Shown: positions 57,741-64,000 of the stretch, piece by piece
How positions within the stretch are numbered: position 1 is the first letter of the stretch
How the letters are laid out: every line of letters starts with the position of its first letter
Notes under the pieces: model-generated
What the model saw: the letters and a program-made list of their open reading frames with translations, nothing else
What the model was told of the DNA's origin: nothing
Database searches by the model: none
DNA from: Chamaecyparis obtusa
Lineage: Eukaryota; Streptophyta; Pinopsida; Cupressales; Cupressaceae
NCBI GenBank assembly: GCA_027943335.1
Contig: BSBK01002085.1
Span: 974,501-1,038,500 of the forward strand
Reading direction: 5' to 3'
Length of the DNA: 64,000 bases
Translations under genes and position numbers: made by a program

Positions 57741-58930
57741 TCTTCCAAATGGAGTCTAGTGAGATGGGATTTGGTCTATAGGCCAAAGCAAGATGGTGGT
57801 CTTAGTCTCAGGCCTGAGGGTATGATTGGACAACTTCTACTTGCAAAGTTATTCTAGAGATGGTGTACTTGTTAGGATCAAGATTAGGCTAAAATTCTCA
57901 CCTAGAAGTACCTTGGGGGATTTAATAGTGCAAATGTTCCTTGATATAGTTTGTTAGGGAAGGACTCCATGATCTGGGACACTCTTAAATGAGGTGAAAA
58001 GATCATCAAAGAGGGTCTCTTTGGATCTGCAATAGAGTTACAAATGCTTGTTTCTGGCATTACTCTTGGGATGGCCATTCTTGATTGTTTCTCAGTTTCC
58101 TCATCTTAAACCCCTCTATAATTATTTGAGTAAGGCTGGATGCAATAGGGTGGTAGATTTTAAAACCACCAAGCTCAAAGGAAATTTGGAAGTTACTTGT
58201 TGGAAAGAGCTTCATGAATGGCATGTTTAGGGATTGAAAGAGAGTCGACATGAAACAACAAATATTTTAGTTGGTAGACTTTTTAGCACCCTTGATTCTA
58301 GGGATGTGTTGGCTTGGAGTCCAGATCTAAAGGGAAAATTTTTGGTTGCTTATGGTTACCTAGCTTTGGATGGTAAGTTTCATGGTCAGGGAGGAGTACC
58401 CTAGTGGAAGTAGATTTGGAATAATTTTTCTTGGCCTGATTATAATTGTTTTCTTTGGTTGGTTGCTCAAAATAGATGTCTCACTTGGGAGAATTTGACT
58501 AAGAAAGGCTTTCAAGGCTCGTCAATTTGTGTTCTTTATAGAAATAGTGAAGAAATCACATCTCATATTTTCTTCCATTGTTCCTATTCGAAGGAGTTCT
58601 GACATCTTTGTTAGGGAGCATGGAGCCATGCTTGTGTTCATGCTACCTCTTTGGTTGAGTTTTGGAAAAGTTTGGGTCAATCTCTAGCTAAGACTGCTTT
58701 TCTCTAGAATGCGTTGGTTCTTGGCCTAACTTCTATTATTTGGAACTAATGGCTAGAAAGGAATCAAAGAATATTTCAAGGTTCTAAAAATGAGTTCTTC
58801 CTTGCGTGTTGAAAGATTTTCAACAAACTTCAGGAGACTATTTTAGCAAAGTGTGAGTTGAATTCTCTTGAGAAGTCATGTGATCTAGCTACGGTAAAGA
58901 GCCTTAATTTAATTGGAAATGGGATATAAT
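57741..58930 (+). pseudogene. LINE-2 ORF2 C-terminal region with zf-RVT-like domain
   Basis: Readable blocks are WRPKQDGGLSLRPEGMIGQ-like sequence (57770-57830), KDSMIWDTLK, then GYLALDGKFHGQGGVP, IWNNFSWPDYNCFLWLVAQN and CLTWENLTKKGFQGSSICV. The His/Cys pattern ITSHIFFHCSYSKEF near 58560 and SIIWNXWLERNQRIF near 58735 belong to the zinc-binding reverse-transcriptase-associated domain of plant LINEs. Stops are frequent. Confidence 0.78.
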
Positions 58931-59004
58931 CCTCTTACAAAATGAGATCAAGACGAACTAAATAAGAAAATCATAGTGTAGGAAGATGAGTCCCTCCTCT
59001 TGAG

Positions 59005-59395
59005 TGAGTTTTGAACGTTAATACTGACGGGTCTTCTAGAAGGAATCCTGGACATGTAGGAATTGGTGAAATTGTTGGGAGTAGTTTTGGGAATGTGGTG
59101 TCTTTTTTTTCAAATTATAAAAGACACCATTCAAACAATTTGATGGTCATCAGTTGGATGGAGTTTCTTTGAAATTAGCCTTGGTGTCTAGGAAGGTCCT
59201 AAACCTTTGTAGATCCTTGGATTACATTTCCTTATGTCATATTCCTAGGGAGTGGAATAAAGTAGTTGATTGCCTAGCTAAGTGGGCTTTTGAGAGCTTA
59301 GAAGGATGGGATGTTGATAACTAGGAGGCTCTACCTCTAGATTATTTGGAGATTTTGGGAATGTTTATTAGGGATAATGAAAACTTATAATTGCT
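59005..59395 (+). pseudogene. LINE-2 RNase H
   Basis: The frame reads VLNVNTDGSSRRNPGHVGIGEIV, with the first catalytic Asp in NTDGSSRRNPG, the RNase H start in plant LINEs. After a shift come SLKLALVS-like and VDCLAKWAF-like sequences (REWNKVVDCLAKW, catalytic Asp in VDCLAK). The element ends shortly after, with TTTTGAAAAAAAAA at about 59436-59449. Confidence 0.78.
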
Positions 59396-59449
59396 TTGTA
59401 TTCTTTGGCTTTACTTGAATTAATTTCTACCCCTCTTTTGAAAAAAAAA

Positions 59450-59869
59450 TACAACCAAGACTTATTCTTGAGAAATACTTTTATAAATTAAATAAAGCAT
59501 CCTTGTAACACAAGAAAGACATTTTGATAAGTTATAATCTTAAAATATTAATTTTATATCTTTTCAACATCAAATAATTTTATTATCCATTAAAATCGAT
59601 CCACTCCCAAAGAAAAAGTCTAATAAAAAAAATGCACACTCACTATTCAAGAAGTAATTTATTTTTTCTTTTAAAATCTAATCGAAGAAAAATAAATTTG
59701 GTGAATATTTTAAATGTACATGTATAGGTCAAGGTTTATATATCTAAAAGAAAAATAATAATGGGTGGCGAGATTATATAATAATTAGTAATTAATTAAA
59801 TTAAATAATAATGTTGTGTGACTCAATGTTGGAGTAAATGATTATTGATTTTTTAAAATAATAAGATAT
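59450..59869. other. Gene-free AT-rich spacer
   Basis: Nothing recognisable between the LINE-2 A-rich end and the next LTR. Confidence 0.6.
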
Positions 59870-60354
59870 TGTTGGTGTAATTAAATATTCTTAATTACAC
59901 TTTACTTAAGTTTTCTTAGGATAATGCATTACATAGTAGTTTGCATTGTAGACGCCTAGGAGTTTGCATCTTATTTTAGCACACGGTGTAGGATTATTTC
60001 CACTTTATGTGTGAGATCCACCTTTAGTGCTCTTATCACATTATCATCTTCTCATTGTTGCACATGCGTGCACATATTTTGTTGTACAATAGAGGATGAT
60101 CCACCTTTGTTGGACATGTGATTACACCTTGGTTAGGTGCACATAGGTTATCATTTGCATATCTCCTAGTTATTATGTGTTGCTTATATATTTAGGCATA
60201 TGTACATTGTAATTCATTAGGATTTTTATGTATTATTGATTATCATTGAATCTAATCAATTGAGGATATCATATCATTTGCCTGTCTCTCTTGTGTTATC
60301 TAATGAGCTTCTAAATCTTGGCATTTCATTCTTTGCCTTAGGAAAATTCTTACA
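59870..60354 (+). repeat. 5' LTR of the non-autonomous element
   Basis: It starts TGTTGGTGTAATTAAATATT and ends AAAATTCTTACA. It is matched by 63849-64000 in direct orientation and by 48387-48837 in reverse orientation. Confidence 0.93.
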
Positions 60355-60366
60355 TGGTATCAAAGT
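60355..60366 (+). other. Primer binding site of the non-autonomous element
   Basis: TGGTATCAAAGT directly after the LTR, two mismatches from the initiator-Met site. Confidence 0.85.
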
Positions 60367-60844
60367 CATATAAGACTTTATTGCATAGCCATTGAAGAGC
60401 TTGCTGCTTCAACTTTTGGAGGGTCATGAACTTCAAATTTGGAGGTGCAGTAGTTTGTGGGAGTGTCTAGAGAAAGATCTGACCTCACCATTGAATCTGG
60501 GTAGTCGTTTTGGTGAATTTTGACTATAAATTTTCATACTTTGGGCAAAAGTCAAATTTGAGGCAAAAAAATTTGCAAATCAAGCTTGGGAAGCCCGATT
60601 TGCAAATTAGTATACCGAATTGAATTTTTTTTAGAAAATTCAATTTTTCAGATATGCATATTTTTTGTATTTTCGTCAATTTTCAGATCTAGGCATTATT
60701 TTTAATTTTTTCCTATCATGCTGCTAGGCTACACAAATTTTCTACCAAAATTGGGGTTTTGTCAAGGTCCCCACCCCTATTTTTTATTTGTATTTTTTTA
60801 GAGCTACAGACCATAGCATAACACAGCTTGTTAGAGAATAATTC

Positions 60845-61020
60845 CACGTGGGCATGTAGTCACCCTACACAATCGAGCAATCACATATCGTAGGAATGAG
60901 ATTCGGGCGGTCAAACCTTGACCCCTACCTCACCCTAAGCTACACATTACAAGTAGGCCCTCAAGCCACTTTAGGCCCTGCGCCCACAGTATATAAAGGG
61001 TGAGAATATTATATCCCAGT
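60845..61020 (+). promoter_or_regulatory. Promoter-like segment inside the non-autonomous element
   Basis: A G-box-like CACGTGG lies at about 60846-60852 and a TATA-like GTATATAAAGGG at about 60990-61001. The combination is typical of plant promoters, but a start site is not shown. Inference only. Confidence 0.35.
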
Positions 61021-62102
61021 GAATGCAGGATAATTATCCCAGCGCATCCAAAGTCAACTTAGAAAACCCTCTCCACAGATTGGGTAATCCAACCAGCATC
61101 AAAAATTTGACAAGCTCCTCATCACTTTCGGCCCTCATCATTTAAATAGGATGGCCACTTTTGTTTGTACTGGTGATATTTTTTGTTTAAAAATAATGTT
61201 GATTGTATTGTTCCCACCGATGTGGGACTAAACTTCAAAATCGATGTTGAAGCCCCTCGTTGTCCACACTCCATAGAAAAAGCATCACCTCTAACCAATG
61301 GGCACCCAATAGCACATCGCCATGTGGCCCATACAACCTACCAGCTCTCCATACACGGAAGCCACATCATCGCAGGAGACTGGTATTTTTTATTTAAAAT
61401 ATTTGTATTTCTTCCTAGTTTCAATATCTTAAAATTGACGCTTGTATAGCCATCGTTGGGAAGTGTTTTCATTTTGCTTTGACGGGCATTTAGCCTTCAA
61501 ATTTAACCTAGTGATTGCGTTAGCAGCTTATCATCTTAAAATTGATGACCATTTGACCATCATTTTTGGGTACTTTTCTTTTTATGTGACGATAGTTTAG
61601 GTGTCAAATTTCACCCCATGATTCTGTTGATGTCATCAGGGTTTGAATTTTCTCCCCCCTCACCATTTGCAGTTTTGAAATTGCAATCGAACTTTAGGAG
61701 GTCATAACTTGCTCATTTTAAGTCCTTTTTCTGAGCAAATTTTTTTTTTATTTATTTTTTTTTTTTTTGGGGGGGGGGGTGGTGGTGTAGAATCTCTTGA
61801 ATTTTTTAGTGGTGCAACTAGTTTATGTTTTGGTGCATGAATTTTGTACCTATCCAATCCTTAGTTTTGCAACTTCAAAGGCTTCGTTCGGGCTCATACA
61901 AACATATTTGTAGGTGCCATTTTTTAAGTAAATAATTTTTTTAGTAATTTCTAGATTTTTTATCAGATTGTAGCCTTATTTGGGAAAAAATATCACTTTT
62001 AGAGCTAGGTCCTTTTTTGGCCATTAATGATCATTGTAATGCTTGGATTTTGATTTTATTATGTGCAATGATTTTTTGATCTTATGTTTTCACTAGTAAG
62101 AA

Positions 62103-62339
62103 GTGCATCATGCTAGAGCCATGGAATATACAATTCATCATGTTGTTACATTTTTTAATGGGGATAATTATGCATCATCGGCAAAAGGCATCATCACATA
62201 TTGTAGATGGATAAAAACCTTGCCTAATCTTTATGGAATTATTCCTAAGCCAAAGTCCAAGTTGAAAAAGTTGGCTTGGAAGAAAAGGTATTTGCATGGG
62301 ATTGATTGCTTACAAAATGGATACATCTTTATATCCTAA
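62103..62339 (+). pseudogene. Gag-like N-terminal fragment in the non-autonomous element
   Basis: The frame reads HHVVTFFNGDNYASSAKGII then YCRWIKTLPNLYGIIPKPKS. FNG-x-NYASW-x-KG followed by a short helix and a Pro/Lys segment resembles the start of Copia Gag (DUF4219/UBN2 type), here with the Trp changed to Ser. It lies about 1.75 kb after the primer site rather than directly next to it, and it loses similarity after about 75 codons. Confidence 0.5.
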
Positions 62340-63346
62340 AGTCAAATCCAAGCTTGGGGATATTAGGTGCCCATGCGCACAATGGATCATTATTTGGGAA
62401 CACTTTGGAGGTCCACATGTTCCTCCATTCCCAAAAGGTCCAGTTGCAAATTGTCTCATTGTACTTGATGATGCAGATAACATTCTCTATGATGAGCCTA
62501 CCTTAAAGGAGATTGAACGTCTTACATTCCTTGAGAGCTATGATGATTATTGGGCTCAACGTGCAGCTTCTACTTCTCTAGTTGAGATTACTCCTACTAT
62601 TTCTCATGATGATGCTTTCATGACTACAACCATGGGATCTAGTGATTCAGTGCAGTAGGATATTCCTTGTCTTTCAGAAGTAGTACCATCGGATGACTTC
62701 TTAACAGACATTGTAAGTTTGTTTATGGAGTCATACATAGAGGATTTGGGAGGCATCATTGATGACATTCATCTTCTCTTTGATGAGGATGATCCTTCTT
62801 TAGTTGTTGCGGGAACACTTTGACCCTCATCTTCATTCTTCACTTGATCATTCTTTTGAGTTTAACATGATTGTGGATCCTTTGGTACAACATTTGGAGG
62901 AGGTCTCTCTATCTTCAAAAAAGACATTTAAGTCTTTGGTGATTGGCATTCATGAGTCTCAAACTTCACTTGAGATATCACATTGCATGGTTGATCATAC
63001 TCATGTATTGGAGATTCCTATTCATTTTCTTGAGACGTCATACATTTTGAGGATTCTTCTTAGAGATTGGGGAGGATTCAATGATACACCTATGGTACTA
63101 TTTCTTCCTAAAAGGAAGAGCATAATTCAATTTTCAAGGTGCAGTTTCTACATTGATCCTAGAGCATCTATCATGGTTGTACATTCTACATTGAGGGGGG
63201 GCTTCTTTGTCTCTCTTCCTACTTTCTATTTTGAGGAGACATCTTTGGAGTTTGTTCACAATCAGTTACCATTAGTTCCTTGTTTGTCACTTTCTTTTAT
63301 TGGGCTTGTTCCTGATTGGTTAGTGGCATATTCATTAACCAAGTAA
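62296..63346 (+). pseudogene. Unrecognised coding region in the non-autonomous element
   Basis: An open stretch of 120 codons (62296-62658) continues past a single TAG to 62821 in the same frame. A 180-codon stretch then takes over one register along (62804-63346). Together they suggest one frameshifted protein of about 340 residues. Seen: an acidic part (ESYDDYWAQRA, VPSDDFLTDIV, GGIIDDIHLLFDEDDPSL), then a hydrophobic part with VDHTHVLEIPIHFLETSYIL and LPLVPCLSLSFIGLVPDWL. No retrotransposon enzyme motif or known domain is recognised. It could be a captured host sequence or a highly diverged element protein. Confidence 0.45.
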
Positions 63347-63840
63347 ATGACGACACATGAGAACACTTCATAAACATAATATTTCATTTGGATTCCCCTT
63401 CATTATTCCTATCCACAATGGGAATCCTTCTTGCATCTATACTTGGTCTATCTTCTTCCTATTGGGATAAATGTTGTTTGTAGGCATTGGACTATATTTT
63501 GCCTTCAAGCACTCACCATCCTTAGAGGAGATTATTTATTATGGGAGGGATATCATGTCTCCTTGTTTCCTTTCTATGGGGAGATACTTTATTGTATATG
63601 CATGATGTATGTCGTAATGGGGGTTCTTGATTACTCCATCCATCCATGCATCGTGTGCTTTTCATCTCTCTTTTTGGGGGAGGGTTTTTTCCATGAGGTT
63701 TTCCCTCTTTCTTTGCTTTATGAGAGATTGTATTGCTTTTTCATATTGTACATGGGTACCTAAAATGGCCTAGTAGTCAGACCCATGATGCATTGTCATC
63801 TAGCCTTGTTAGCTTAAGTGCATTCCCCTAAGTTGCACTT

Positions 63841-63848
63841 AAGAGGGG
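63841..63848 (+). other. Polypurine tract of the non-autonomous element
   Basis: AAGAGGGG immediately before the right LTR. Confidence 0.8.
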
Positions 63849-64000
63849 TATTGGTGTAATTAAATATTCTTAATTACACTTTACTTAAGTTTACTTAGGA
63901 TAATACATTAAATAGTAGTTTTCATTGTAGACACTAATGAGTTTGCATCTTATTTCAACACATGGTGTAAGATAATTTCCAGTTTATGTGTGAGATCCAC
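63849..64000 (+). repeat. 3' LTR of the non-autonomous element, truncated by window end
   Basis: It aligns with 59870-60024 with few differences; its first bases read TATTGGTG instead of TGTTGGTG, so the terminal TG is mutated to TA. Confidence 0.92.

Larger units (their letters stand above)
45650..59449 (+). mobile_element. LINE-2: plus-strand LINE opened by several insertions
   Basis: LINE segments in the correct order on one strand are ORF1 DUF4283-like part (to 46635 and just past 48256), ORF1 zinc knuckle (50719 on), endonuclease (51405-52270), linker and reverse transcriptase (54101-54985 and 56939-57530), zinc-binding region (57740-58930), RNase H (59005-59395) and an A-rich end at 59441-59449. 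Between these lie a TIR element (46636-48256), a second LINE tail with its own solo LTR (about 48325-50716), a solo LTR (52271-54100) and an unclassified insert (54986-56938). About 6 kb is the host LINE. The 5' limit is approximate. Confidence 0.8.
59870..64000 (+). mobile_element. Non-autonomous LTR element, right LTR cut by window end
   Basis: A 485-bp LTR, an initiator-Met-like primer site, 3.48 kb of internal sequence, a purine tract (AAGAGGGG) and the first 152 bp of the right LTR are present. No protease, integrase, reverse transcriptase or RNase H motif is found inside. It fits a large retrotransposon derivative (LARD-like) that depends on another element's enzymes. Only a Gag-like fragment and an unrecognised open frame are seen. 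The left flank is GATAT; the right flank is outside the window. Confidence 0.85.

Overview
The window is nuclear DNA from a repeat-rich, AT-rich seed-plant genome. The evidence is plant-type LINEs (DUF4283-like ORF1, APE endonuclease, reverse transcriptase, RNase H tail), Copia and chromodomain Gypsy elements primed by initiator-Met tRNA, hAT transposons and one intron-containing host gene. The degree of nesting and element decay fits a large gymnosperm-like genome, but the species cannot be fixed from sequence alone. No bacterial operon, CRISPR array, rRNA or tRNA gene was seen.

Layout: 1-3.6 kb, a decayed LINE on the minus strand, cut by the window edge. 4.9-6.0 kb, an internally deleted hAT element. 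6.7-14.0 kb, a full-length but dead Copia element (Copia-1). 14.0-19.0 kb, gene-free sequence with old local duplications. 19.0-22.9 kb, the only convincing host gene: a five-exon minus-strand gene for a predicted 1,068-residue Cys/Ser-rich protein with a tandemly duplicated exon. 24.6-36.7 kb, a minus-strand chromodomain Gypsy element whose reverse transcriptase is split by a plus-strand Gypsy element (27.5-33.8 kb), which itself holds a solo LTR (29.6-30.9 kb). 37.8-43.7 kb, the C-terminal end of an hAT transposase split by a young-looking Copia element (Copia-2, two 448-bp LTRs). 43.7-45.6 kb, gene-free sequence with a long polypurine tract. 45.6-59.4 kb, a plus-strand LINE opened up by several insertions: a terminal-inverted-repeat element, a second LINE tail carrying a solo LTR, a 1.83-kb solo LTR and a 1.95-kb unclassified insert. 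59.9-64.0 kb, a non-autonomous LTR element with no recognisable protease, integrase or reverse transcriptase; its right LTR runs off the window.

Except for the host gene, nearly everything is a broken mobile element, and order of arrival can be read from the nesting. Exact target-site duplications support several junctions (TTTAT, ATTGA, AAGAC, GTGTG, TGAT). I found no clear new biological system. The best candidates for something undescribed are the host gene with its duplicated cassette exon, the TGAT-flanked inverted-repeat element, and the non-autonomous LTR element with its own long open frame.
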